Below the pieces are notes generated by a model. It was not told the DNA's origin, did not search any database, and saw only the letters and a list, made by a program, of their open reading frames with translations. A stretch of DNA of 64,000 nt from Streptomyces fulvoviolaceus (GTDB lineage: Bacteria > Actinomycetota > Actinomycetes > Streptomycetales > Streptomycetaceae), in NCBI RefSeq assembly GCF_000718165.1, contig NZ_JOEY01000051.1:1-64000 (forward strand), in the 5' to 3' direction. Each line of letters begins with the position of its first letter. Positions within the stretch are counted from its first letter, which is position 1. This document shows, piece after piece, positions 1 to 7,133 of this stretch. A program made the translations under genes and the position numbers.

Positions 1-345
1 GGCGTCGGTGATGATGCCGGAGCCGATGCGCAGCGCGAGGCGGGCGGCGATCTCCTTGCCCTCCGCGGAGGACGGCACCAGCACGGCGGCCGGGGACACG
101 GCCTCGTACGCGGCCTGCAGCGCGTCGACCTTGGGGACGACCAGGTAGTCGGCGTACTCGGCGGCCTCATGGGTCAGGACCTTGACCGCGCCGTGCTCGC
201 CGAGGACGGCGGCGGTGTCGGCGGCACCGGCACCCAGCGCGAGCGCGACCGGCTCGCCGATGCGGCGGGCCAGGGTCAGCAGCTCCAGGGTGGGCTTGCG
301 GACGGCACCGTCCACGTGATCGACGTAGACGAGAACTTCAGCCAT
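1..345 (-). CDS. etfA: Electron transfer flavoprotein alpha subunit, N-terminal part (cut by window edge)
   Basis: The 115 visible residues begin MAEVLVYVDHVDGAVRKPTL and continue with a Rossmann-like fold typical of the ETF alpha N-terminal domain. ETF is a soluble FAD/AMP heterodimer that takes electrons from acyl-CoA and other dehydrogenases and passes them to the membrane quinone pool. The FAD-binding C-terminal domain lies outside the window. The ATG at 343-345 is preceded by GGAGAG at a good distance. The gene lies 54 bases downstream of the etfB remnant on the same strand, the usual etfBA order. The alpha subunit looks intact as far as visible, in contrast to its partner. Identification is strong; the end of the gene is unknown. 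Confidence 0.93.
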   Translation of the reverse strand, partial: MAEVLVYVDHVDGAVRKPTLELLTLARRIGEPVALALGAGAADTAAVLGEHGAVKVLTHEAAEYADYLVVPKVDALQAAYEAVSPAAVLVPSSAEGKEIAARLALRIGSGIITDA

Positions 346-399
346 GGGAATGCTCTCCTGCGTGTTGCGAAGTCTGAAGGGGCGGTAAGCGGGTGGGCC

Positions 400-1088
400 T
401 CAGATGAACTTCTGGCCCGCGAGGAACTCGGCGAGCTGCTTGCCGCCCTCGCCCTCGTCCTTGACGATCGTGCCGGCGGTACGGGCCGGACGCTCGGTCG
501 CGGAGTCGACCGTGGTGTAGGCGCCCTCGAGACCGACTTCCTCGGCCTCCAGGTCCAGGTCCGACAGGTCCCAGGCCTCGACCGGCTTCTTCTTCGCGGC
601 CATGATGCCCTTGAAGGAGGGGTAACGCGCCTCGCCCGACTGGTCGGTGACGGACACGACGGCCGGGAGCGAGGCTTCGAGCTGCTCGGAAGCGGCGTCG
701 CCGTCGCGGCGGCCCTTGACGGTGCCGTCCTCGACCGAGACCTCGGACAGCAGCGTCACCTGCGGCACGCCCAGGCGCTCGGCGAGCAGCGCGGGCACGA
801 TGCCGGCGGTGCCGTCGGTGGACGCCATGCCGGAGATCACCAGGTCGTAGCCGGCCTTCTCGATCGCCTTCGCCAGCACCAGCGACCCATCGAGAGAGCC
901 TTGCGCAGCGCGTCCTTGGCGTCCTCGGGACCCACGGTGAGAACGGTCACCTCGACGTCGTCGTCGGAGTTCTCCGAGATCTGCAGGGCCTGCTCGACCG
1001 CGTACTCGTCCAGCTCGGAGAGCAGACCGTCCACGTCGTCCCGGTCGACGGTCAGGTCATCGGCGAAGTGCCGGTCGCCAGTGGCGGC
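400..1088 (-). pseudogene. etfB: Electron transfer flavoprotein beta subunit, broken by two deletions
   Basis: Two fragments in different reading frames together match ETF beta. The upstream one (about 1088-887) runs from GDRHFADDLTVDRDD to RKALSMG. The downstream one (about 885-400) runs from SLVLAKAIEKAGYDL to the usual C-terminus FLAGQKFI. From my memory of the family, about 20 residues (the stretch ADKAIHVEDDD...) are missing between them, with a frame change, at about 885-887. About 15 N-terminal residues including the start codon (the IVVCVKYVPD region) are also missing, at about 1080-1088. Sequence upstream of the second breakpoint is a short hairpin, GCTGCCT/AGGCAGC, with no in-frame start and a stop. 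The lost parts form the beta-subunit core and AMP-side loop, so the product should be dead. A real double deletion or an assembly error are both possible. Confidence 0.85.
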
Positions 1089-1274
1089 TGCCTACTTGCA
1101 GGCAGCATAGGCGCCCCAAGCGGCCGATCCCGGGCGGGGCGGTCTGCGCTCCACCCGGAATATTACTCGTCAGTACACCCAGTTCGTTCCCGCTAAGCAA
1201 GCGCTTTGAACTGTGACCTTTGCAACGCAGCGTAATCGGAACTCGACCGCCCCGCAGAAGAGGGGTTGAGCGGA

Positions 1275-1784
1275 TCACTCCCGCAGGCCGTTGAACCGCC
1301 CTTGGTGGTACAGCAGTGGACGGCCGGGCCCCGCGGGGTCGCCCATTTCGACCTCTGCCAGCACGATGCGGTGGTCCCCGGCGGGCACGCGGGCGACGAC
1401 CCGGCAGACCAGCCAGGCGAGGACGTCGTCGAGAACCGGAACACCTTCGGGGCCCTGGCGCCAGGAGGTGGGCGCGCCGAAGCGGTCGGCGCCGCTGCGG
1501 GCGAAGGTGGCGGCCAGCTCCTGCTGGTGCTCGCCGAGTATGTGCACGCCGACGCGGTCGGCCCCGGCTATCGCGGGCCAGCTGGAGGCCCCGGTGCCGA
1601 TGCCGAAGGAGAGCATCGGGGGCTCGGCGGAGACCGAGGTGAGGGAGGTGGCGGTGAAGCCGACCGGTCCCGCGTCGCCTCGGGCCGTGATCACGGCCAC
1701 CCCTGCCGCGTGCCGCCGGAAGACGGAGCGCAGCAGGTCGGGTGAGGCGAGTCGGGGAGTGCCGAGGTCGGGCGTGGCCGTCAT
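1275..1784 (-). CDS. Flavin reductase family protein
   Basis: A 169-residue protein of the HpaC/flavin reductase-like FMN-binding fold. Near the N-terminus it has LRSVFRRHAAGVAVIT, followed by GFTATSLTSVSAEPPMLSF, the typical flavin-contacting segment, and a late GDHRIVLAEVE strand. Such enzymes reduce free FMN or FAD with NAD(P)H and supply a two-component monooxygenase, but no oxygenase partner is nearby. I chose the ATG at 1782-1784 because AAGGAC lies just upstream; a longer in-frame extension to 1832 has no such signal. The gene stands alone between the etf genes and the thioredoxin gene. The family is clear; the partner and substrate are unknown. Confidence 0.85.
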   Translation of the reverse strand: MTATPDLGTPRLASPDLLRSVFRRHAAGVAVITARGDAGPVGFTATSLTSVSAEPPMLSFGIGTGASSWPAIAGADRVGVHILGEHQQELAATFARSGADRFGAPTSWRQGPEGVPVLDDVLAWLVCRVVARVPAGDHRIVLAEVEMGDPAGPGRPLLYHQGRFNGLRE

Positions 1785-1992
1785 GCGGGTGTCCTTCTGC
1801 GAGGAGGGGCGAGCTGGACCGTGGCTGCTCAAGAGCCCGGACAGCGCGCGCTCGCCGTGCGGGCGAGGTCCACATGGACCCGCCCGAAGAGAAGGAGTTC
1901 CGAAGGCATACGGTCAGGCTGACGATAGGTGGTGCGCACAGTCAAGTACGTTCCGGCATATGGGAGATGCCTCACCGTCGGTACGTCAGACG

Positions 1993-2421
1993 TCAAACCG
2001 CCTCCCCCAGCGCCGCTATGACATCCTCCTTGCGCGGCTGGCCCGTTGCGCGCCGGACGACTCTGCCGTCGGCGTCGAGCACCAGCACGGTCGGGGTCTT
2101 GAGGATGTCGAGTTCACGGACGAGGTCGAGGTGGTCCTCGGCGTCGATCTCGACGTGGGTCACGCCGGGGACCATGCCGGCGATGTCGCCGAGCACCCGT
2201 CGGGTCGCCCGGCAGGGAGCGCAGAAGGCGCTGGAGAACTGCACGAGTGTGGCGCGCTCGCCGAGTTGCTCGCCCAGCTCGGCCGCGCCGAGCCGCTTGC
2301 CGTCGTCGCGCCCGCGCACCCGTACCCTCCCGCTCCGCCGCTGATGCAGCACTCCGTACACGCTCGCCACCGCGAGCACCGCCACGCACACCACAAGTCC
2401 GGTCATCACCTGCACCAGCAT
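1993..2421 (-). CDS. Membrane-anchored thioredoxin-like protein
   Basis: A 142-residue protein with one N-terminal membrane helix (about residues 4-24), a short basic linker, then a thioredoxin fold. The redox motif is C67-A-P-C70 in FSSAFCAPC, and the conserved cis-proline is P110 in LKTPTVLV. The anchor should place it at the membrane; which face the thioredoxin domain occupies cannot be told with certainty. It is likely a disulfide reductase or a thiol relay. It is transcribed divergently from the DUF4395 membrane protein 60 bases away. A DUF4395 protein often sits beside a thioredoxin or rhodanese gene in actinomycetes, which suggests a shared sulfur/redox role. The ribosome-binding site is weak. 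Confidence 0.85.
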   Translation of the reverse strand: MLVQVMTGLVVCVAVLAVASVYGVLHQRRSGRVRVRGRDDGKRLGAAELGEQLGERATLVQFSSAFCAPCRATRRVLGDIAGMVPGVTHVEIDAEDHLDLVRELDILKTPTVLVLDADGRVVRRATGQPRKEDVIAALGEAV

Positions 2422-2481
2422 TCATCAGACTGCAAAGATTCCCGTGTCCCCGATCTCTTTCCGTTGGGGAATGCTTGATCC

Positions 2482-2898
2482 ATGGACATTGATGTGAGGG
2501 GGCCGCGCTTCGGGGCGGCCGTGACGACCGTCGTGCTGGCGGTCGTGCTGATCACGGGCAGCGTCTGGCTGCTGGCATGGCAGACCCTGGCGTTCGCGCT
2601 GGGCGCGGCGGGCGGAGTCGGCCGTTCCCCGTACGGCTGGCTGTTCCGGAAGGTCGTTCGTCCCCGGATCGGGCCGCCGACCGAGTTCGAGGCGCCCGAA
2701 CCGCCGCGGTTCGCACAGGCGGTGGGACTGCTCTTCGCGGGCGTGGGCCTCGTCGGCTTCGCGCTGGGCCCGGAGTGGCTGGGGCTCGCCGCCACCGGGG
2801 CCGCGCTCGCCGCCGCCTTCCTGAACTCCGCGTTCGGGTACTGCCTGGGCTGCGAGATGTACCTGCTCGTGCGGCGCGTGACGGTACGCGCGGAGTAA
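2482..2898 (+). CDS. DUF4395 integral membrane protein
   Basis: A 138-residue protein with about four hydrophobic segments: residues 11-27 and 30-45, then two within about 70-115. It ends with the FGYCLGCEMYLLVRR segment containing C-x-x-C. This C-terminal cysteine pair and the R-G-P-R-F start are typical of DUF4395 proteins. The function of the family is not established. The cysteine pair and the divergent thioredoxin gene next door make a membrane thiol or sulfur-transfer role plausible, but that is inference. ATG at 2482 is chosen as the first start; upstream sequence holds the shared 60-base divergent promoter region. Confidence 0.8.
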   Translation: MDIDVRGPRFGAAVTTVVLAVVLITGSVWLLAWQTLAFALGAAGGVGRSPYGWLFRKVVRPRIGPPTEFEAPEPPRFAQAVGLLFAGVGLVGFALGPEWLGLAATGAALAAAFLNSAFGYCLGCEMYLLVRRVTVRAE

Positions 2899-3010
2899 AG
2901 GCAGCTTAAAAGCCCGAGGTGGATCACTGGGTGGACGTGACGAGAATCTCGCAGAGGACAGGCACGAGGACTGGCTCCCCGTCCGTTCTTGGGGCACGAT
3001 CTGCGAGATG

Positions 3011-3024
3011 CCGTAAACCTACGG
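3011..3024. promoter_or_regulatory. Perfect inverted repeat upstream of plsC-like gene
   Basis: The 14-base element has arms CCGTA and TACGG around AACC and lies 62 bases upstream of the acyltransferase start. Its position suits an operator or part of a promoter. No regulator is encoded next to it, so its protein partner is unknown. Confidence 0.4.
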
Positions 3025-3085
3025 CTGCGTAACTTTCCGCCTGGAGTTCCCTTCCCAGGCAGAGCAGGAAGGGCCCACCCCGTCC

Positions 3086-3814
3086 ATGGCAGAGCTTGTC
3101 TACCGTCCCGTCGTTGGTCTCGCACAGGCGTTGTTCAAGGCGTGGGACCTGAAGATCGACTGCAAGGGTTCGGAGAACATCCCGCGCTCGGGCGGTGCCG
3201 TGCTGGTGAGCAACCACATCGGCTACCTCGACTTCATCTTCGACGGACTGGCGGCGCTCCCGCAGAAACGTCTCGTTCGTTTCATGGCGAAGGAGTCCGT
3301 CTTCCGTCACAAGGTCTCCGGTCCGCTGATGCGCGGGATGAAGCACATCCCGGTCGACCGCAAGCAGGGCGAGGCGGCGTACAACCACGCCCTGGAGTCA
3401 CTGCGGTCCGGTGAGATCGTCGGGGTCTTCCCCGAGGCGACTATCTCGCAGTCGTTCACCCTCAAGACCTTCAAGTCGGGTGCCGCGCGCATGGCCCAGG
3501 AAGCGGGCGTGCCGCTGATCCCGATGGCCCTGTGGGGCACGCAGCGGCTGTGGACCAAGGGCCACCCGCGCAACTTCAAGCGCAGCCACATCCCGATCAC
3601 CATCCGCGTCGGCGAGGCCATCGAGGCCTCGCGCGACAAGTACGCGGGCGCGATCACCCGCCAGGTGCGCGAGCGGGTCAACGAGCTCCTGGAAGCGGCA
3701 CAGCGCGCCTACCCCGTACACCCCAAGGGCCCGGACGACACCTGGTGGATGCCGGCCCATCTCGGGGGTACGGCGCCTACGCCGGAGCAGGTTCGCGAGG
3801 CTGAGGCGCATTAG
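3086..3814 (+). CDS. 1-acyl-sn-glycerol-3-phosphate acyltransferase family protein (PlsC-like)
   Basis: A 242-residue membrane-associated acyltransferase. It shows the catalytic N-H-x4-D block as H44-IGYL-D49, and the third conserved block as FPEATI at 115-120. Enzymes of this family transfer an acyl chain to lysophosphatidate or a related acceptor in phospholipid synthesis. The C-terminus carries a hydrophilic tail ending in a TWWMPAHLGG segment, as in many Streptomyces homologues. The gene is monocistronic. A GGAAGGG signal lies 12 bases upstream of the ATG, and the CCGTA/TACGG inverted repeat lies farther up. The exact acceptor cannot be told from sequence. Confidence 0.88.
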   Translation: MAELVYRPVVGLAQALFKAWDLKIDCKGSENIPRSGGAVLVSNHIGYLDFIFDGLAALPQKRLVRFMAKESVFRHKVSGPLMRGMKHIPVDRKQGEAAYNHALESLRSGEIVGVFPEATISQSFTLKTFKSGAARMAQEAGVPLIPMALWGTQRLWTKGHPRNFKRSHIPITIRVGEAIEASRDKYAGAITRQVRERVNELLEAAQRAYPVHPKGPDDTWWMPAHLGGTAPTPEQVREAEAH

Positions 3815-3877
3815 GCACCGCCGGGGGTCGTTGTTCGGCTGCGGCGCCGTCGTGGCTGGTCGCGCCCACGCGAGGGT

Positions 3878-3915
3878 AGCCGCATATCAATACAGCCCCG
3901 CGCCCCTTGGGGGCG
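3878..3915. repeat. Intergenic repeat-like element with short hairpin
   Basis: The stretch contains AGCCGCATATCAATACAG followed by a small hairpin, CGCCCC/GGGGCG at 3901-3915. A related word, GACCGCATATCTATGCAC, occurs at 5248-5265 on the other side of the two-gene operon (13 of 18 positions match). The hairpin lies in the convergent gap between the acyltransferase and the B3/B4 gene and may act as a terminator. Confidence 0.4.
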
Positions 3916-3931
3916 TTGGCGAAGCCCGCTA

Positions 3932-4615
3932 TTAGTGCACCGTGATGTGCACTCCCGGGCTGAACTTCTCCAGCAGCTCGGCCAGTTCGGCGGCCGCCTT
4001 CTCGACGTCGGTGACCGGCATCGGTGCCAGGCTCTCCAGAAGGAAGATGCCGGAGACGGTCCGCTCGGTGAGCCGGGTGCGTGGCCCCTGGCGCCAGTTC
4101 CAGCGCCGGCAGGTCACACCCGCCTCGTCGCGCCACACCACTTCGCCGGTGTCGGGGTGTTCGATGGCCTCCTCCCCACCGGCGACGGTCACGAAGTCCT
4201 CGTCACCGGTGGCCCGCACGAGGCGCATGCCACCCTGGATGTGGTCGATGTCCTCCCCGCCGACAGGGATCAGGTGGGCGACGCTGATGGCGTTGTAGAG
4301 GTCGACCAGCAGGTTGATCCGGGGCAACCCCGCCTCCGTCAGCGCTCTCTTGGCCAGCGCTTCCGCCGAGTTGCGGGTACGCGACGGCTTCGACCCGAAC
4401 GCCGTGTAGACCTCCCGCCACGCGGCCATGTGCGGGTCCTCGTGCGGGGCGCGCCCGTCCAGTCGTACGGCGAGACGGCGGGCCGCGTCGTCGAGGAGCG
4501 CCGAACTGGCGTCGGTGCTGGGTCCGTTGACGAGCCCGTGCGCCTCGATCGCCACGTGCGTGAAACCGGGGGCGAGGGCGTGCACCTCGTCGGACACGGT
4601 CAGGGAGAAGGTCAT
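3932..4615 (-). CDS. B3/B4 domain protein (stand-alone PheT-type domain)
   Basis: A 227-residue protein made almost entirely of the B3/B4 fold found in the phenylalanyl-tRNA synthetase beta chain. Typical segments are W-R-E-V-Y-T-A-F-G at about 67-75, KPSRTRNSAEAL, INLLVDLYNAISV and the metal/ligand-like segment PVGGEDID. In PheT this domain edits mischarged tRNA; free-standing versions occur in bacteria, but their substrate is generally not known. The gene starts with ATG at 4613-4615, eight bases after the stop of the transglutaminase gene, so the two are almost certainly co-transcribed. The family assignment is good; the function is open (trans-editing of aminoacyl-tRNA or binding of an amino-acid-like ligand). 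Confidence 0.85.
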   Translation of the reverse strand: MTFSLTVSDEVHALAPGFTHVAIEAHGLVNGPSTDASSALLDDAARRLAVRLDGRAPHEDPHMAAWREVYTAFGSKPSRTRNSAEALAKRALTEAGLPRINLLVDLYNAISVAHLIPVGGEDIDHIQGGMRLVRATGDEDFVTVAGGEEAIEHPDTGEVVWRDEAGVTCRRWNWRQGPRTRLTERTVSGIFLLESLAPMPVTDVEKAAAELAELLEKFSPGVHITVH

Positions 4616-4623
4616 CGCCTGCC

Positions 4624-5196
4624 TCAGAGTGCGGTGGGGAGCGTCTTCCAGAGGTACGGCCGGTCGGGGGCAGCCTGGAGGACGCTCAGGACGGTCGGGT
4701 GTGGTTCAGCGTACAGCACCGGATAGTCCATCTCATTGGACTCAGGGTCGGGCACGAAGGCCAGCCGCTCGCCGTCGAGAGAGAACCGGGCATCCACGCC
4801 CGGTTTGTTGCCGCGGGGATCCTGGCGATGCCAGGCACCGTTGAACCGCACGGCGACCAGACCGTGCACCACGTCGAACTGCTGATAGCAGAAGGCGGTC
4901 GGGATGTCCTCGGCCCGCAGCAGGGCAGCCAGAGCGTGGGCCTTGGCGTAGCAGATTCCGGTGCCCTGCTCCAGGACGTCGGAAGCTCGCCAGGTGACAC
5001 GCAGATCACCCGAGTCCTGTGAGTGCGGGATCGTGTCGCGCACGAACTCAAACGCCAGCTGTGCATAGGCATACGAGTCCGCGGCCTTCTTGGCGAGGCG
5101 CGCAGCCGCGTCACGGACGATCGGATGGTCATGGTCGATCGCCTCGTCGGCGGCCAAGTAAGCGGACAGGTCGGGGGTGTTCTGGATCAGCTCCAT
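4624..5196 (-). CDS. Transglutaminase-like cysteine protease family protein
   Basis: A 190-residue protein with the transglutaminase/protease core. The likely triad is C82 (in QGTGICYAKA), H111 (VVHGLVAV) and D126 (HRQDPRGN). There is no signal peptide, so it should act in the cytoplasm, as a peptidase, amidase or ligase. The start chosen is the ATG at 5194-5196, which opens MELIQNTPDLSAYL; a GTG at 5223 would add nine residues, and neither start has a clear Shine-Dalgarno. It is the first gene of a two-gene operon with the B3/B4 protein. The substrate is unknown; the triad suggests it is active. Confidence 0.85.
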   Translation of the reverse strand: MELIQNTPDLSAYLAADEAIDHDHPIVRDAAARLAKKAADSYAYAQLAFEFVRDTIPHSQDSGDLRVTWRASDVLEQGTGICYAKAHALAALLRAEDIPTAFCYQQFDVVHGLVAVRFNGAWHRQDPRGNKPGVDARFSLDGERLAFVPDPESNEMDYPVLYAEPHPTVLSVLQAAPDRPYLWKTLPTAL

Positions 5197-5271
5197 GCCC
5201 GCAGAGCATAGGAATGCGATCACCCGAACGTCAATTACTTTTCAGGTGACCGCATATCTATGCACCATGTT

Positions 5272-6342
5272 CTAGCGCGCCATCTCCTCCTTGAGCGCCG
5301 CCACGAACGCGTCCACGTCCTCCTCGGTCGTGTCGAAGGCGCACATCCAGCGGACGTCGCCCGCGGCCTCGTCCCAGAAGTAGAAGCGGAACCGCTGCTG
5401 CAGGCGCTCGCTCACGTCGTGCGGCAGCCGCGCGAAGACCGCGTTGGCCTGCACGGGGTAGAGGATCTCCACGCCGTGCACGGCTCGGACGCCCTCCGCC
5501 AGTCGCTGGGCCATCTCGTTCGAGTGGCGGGCGTTGCGCAGCCACAGGTCCTTCGCGAGCAGGGCCTCCAACTGCACCGAGACGAAGCGCATCTTGGAGG
5601 CGAGCTGCATGGACAGCTTGCGCAGGTGCTTCATGTGGCTGACGGCGTCCTGGTTGATGACGACGACCGCCTCGCCGAACAGCGCGCCGTTCTTCGTCCC
5701 GCCGAGGGAGAGGATGTCGACGCCGACGGCGTTGGTGAAGGTCCGCATCGGGACGTTCAGGGACGCGGCCGCGTTGGATATCCGGGAACCGTCCAGGTGC
5801 ACCTTCATGCCGCGCGCGTGGGCGTGGTCGCAGATCGCGCGGATCTCGTCCGGTGTGTAGAGGGTGCCGAGCTCCGTGCTCTGGGTGATCGAGACGACCT
5901 GCGGCATCGCGCGGTGCTCGTCCTCCCAGCCCCACGCCTGCCTGTCGATCAGCTCGGGCGTGAGCTTGCCGTCGGGGGTGGGCACGGTGAGCAGCTTGAG
6001 GCCGCCCATGCGCTCGGGGGCGCCGCCCTCGTCGACGTTGATGTGCGCGCTCTCGGCGCAGATCACCGCGCCCCAGCGGTCGGTGACCGCCTGGAGCGCG
6101 ACGACGTTGGCGCCGGTGCCGTTGAAGACCGGGAAGGCCTCCGCCGTAGCACCGAAGTGACCGCGGATGACGCGCTGGAGGTTCTCCGTGTAGACGTCCT
6201 CGCCGTACGCGACCTGGTGCCCGCCGTTGGCCACGGCCAGGGCGGCGAGCACCTCCGGGTGGACCCCGGCGTAGTTGTCGCTGGCGAAGCCCCTGCTGTC
6301 CGGGTCGTGATGGCGCCGGGCGTCGGTCTTCGGAGGGTTCAC
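5272..6342 (-). CDS. Low-specificity L-threonine aldolase family enzyme
   Basis: A 356-residue PLP enzyme of the beta-eliminating lyase/threonine aldolase family. The PLP-binding lysine is K217 in SLGGTKNGALFGE. The N-terminal FASDNYAGVHPEVL, HVNVDEGG-like (AHINVDEGG) and VHLDGSRISNA segments match the family. It would cleave L-threonine or a related beta-hydroxy amino acid to glycine and an aldehyde. I chose the GTG at 6340-6342, which overlaps the stop of the SDR gene as GTGA and follows AGAAG. An ATG at 6360 would add six residues. It is the third gene of a tightly coupled operon, which suggests metabolism of a beta-hydroxy or beta-keto amino acid together with the SDR. Confidence 0.88.
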   Translation of the reverse strand: MNPPKTDARRHHDPDSRGFASDNYAGVHPEVLAALAVANGGHQVAYGEDVYTENLQRVIRGHFGATAEAFPVFNGTGANVVALQAVTDRWGAVICAESAHINVDEGGAPERMGGLKLLTVPTPDGKLTPELIDRQAWGWEDEHRAMPQVVSITQSTELGTLYTPDEIRAICDHAHARGMKVHLDGSRISNAAASLNVPMRTFTNAVGVDILSLGGTKNGALFGEAVVVINQDAVSHMKHLRKLSMQLASKMRFVSVQLEALLAKDLWLRNARHSNEMAQRLAEGVRAVHGVEILYPVQANAVFARLPHDVSERLQQRFRFYFWDEAAGDVRWMCAFDTTEEDVDAFVAALKEEMAR

Positions 6343-7133
6343 GGCTTCTCGGTCAGCCACAGACGGTTTCCGTTCACTTCTGCGGCGGGCTTCTCCCAGA
6401 CGCCGGCGATGGCCCGGGCCAGGTCCTTGACGTCGGTGAAGCCCGCGAACTTCGCGTTGGGGCGTTCGGCGCGCATGGCGTCGTGCACCAGTGCCTTCAC
6501 CACCAGGATGGTGGCGGCCGAGGTGAGCTCCTCACCGCCCCCGGCCTTGCGGAAGAAGTCGGCCATGGCGAGGGTCCAGGCCTCCGCGGCGGCCTTGGCG
6601 GCGGCGTAGGCGGCGTTGCCCGCGGAGGGCTTGGTCGCGCCCGCGGCGCTGATCAGGACGTACCGGCCGCGCTCGCTGCGCTGCAGCGCCTCGGAGAAGG
6701 CGAGGGAGGTGTGCTGCACGGTGCGGATGAGCAGCAGCTCCAGGAAGTCCCAGTCGTCGAGGCTCGTCTTGATGAAGGTCTCACTGCCGCGCCAGCCGCC
6801 GACGAGGTGGACCACTCCGTCGACGCGGCCGAACTCCTTCTCGATGTGCTCGGCCCAGTCCCGGGTGGAGTCCAGGTCCAGCAGGTCGACGGGCTCACCG
6901 GTGACGGTGGCACCGCCCGACGCGTACCGGGCCGCGTCCACGGCCTCCGCGAGCCGCTCGGGATCGTTGTCCGCTGCGACGACGGTCGCGCCCGCCTCGG
7001 CGAGCCGGACCAGTGTCGCGCGCCCGGCGGGTCCGCCCGCGCCGGCCACCGCGATCACCGCACCACTGAGAGCTCCGTTCCCCGCCATGATCTTCGCCTC
7101 CTGAGCCATGTTCTCGGTGCCGTGGTCGCTCAC
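6339..7133 (-). CDS. Short-chain dehydrogenase/reductase
   Basis: A 264-residue SDR. The nucleotide-binding motif is GAGGPAG at 31-37. Catalytic residues are S162, Y176 and K180 (YAAAK). The segment VVHLVGGW replaces the usual NNAG-type motif. The GTG start at 7131-7133 overlaps the DUF6421 stop by four bases (GTGA), and its own stop overlaps the aldolase start in the same way, so all three are translationally coupled. An acidic residue after the second strand (AADND) suggests NAD(H) rather than NADP(H). The substrate is unknown; the neighbour argues for a hydroxy amino acid or its aldehyde. Confidence 0.88.
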   Translation of the reverse strand: MSDHGTENMAQEAKIMAGNGALSGAVIAVAGAGGPAGRATLVRLAEAGATVVAADNDPERLAEAVDAARYASGGATVTGEPVDLLDLDSTRDWAEHIEKEFGRVDGVVHLVGGWRGSETFIKTSLDDWDFLELLLIRTVQHTSLAFSEALQRSERGRYVLISAAGATKPSAGNAAYAAAKAAAEAWTLAMADFFRKAGGGEELTSAATILVVKALVHDAMRAERPNAKFAGFTDVKDLARAIAGVWEKPAAEVNGNRLWLTEKP

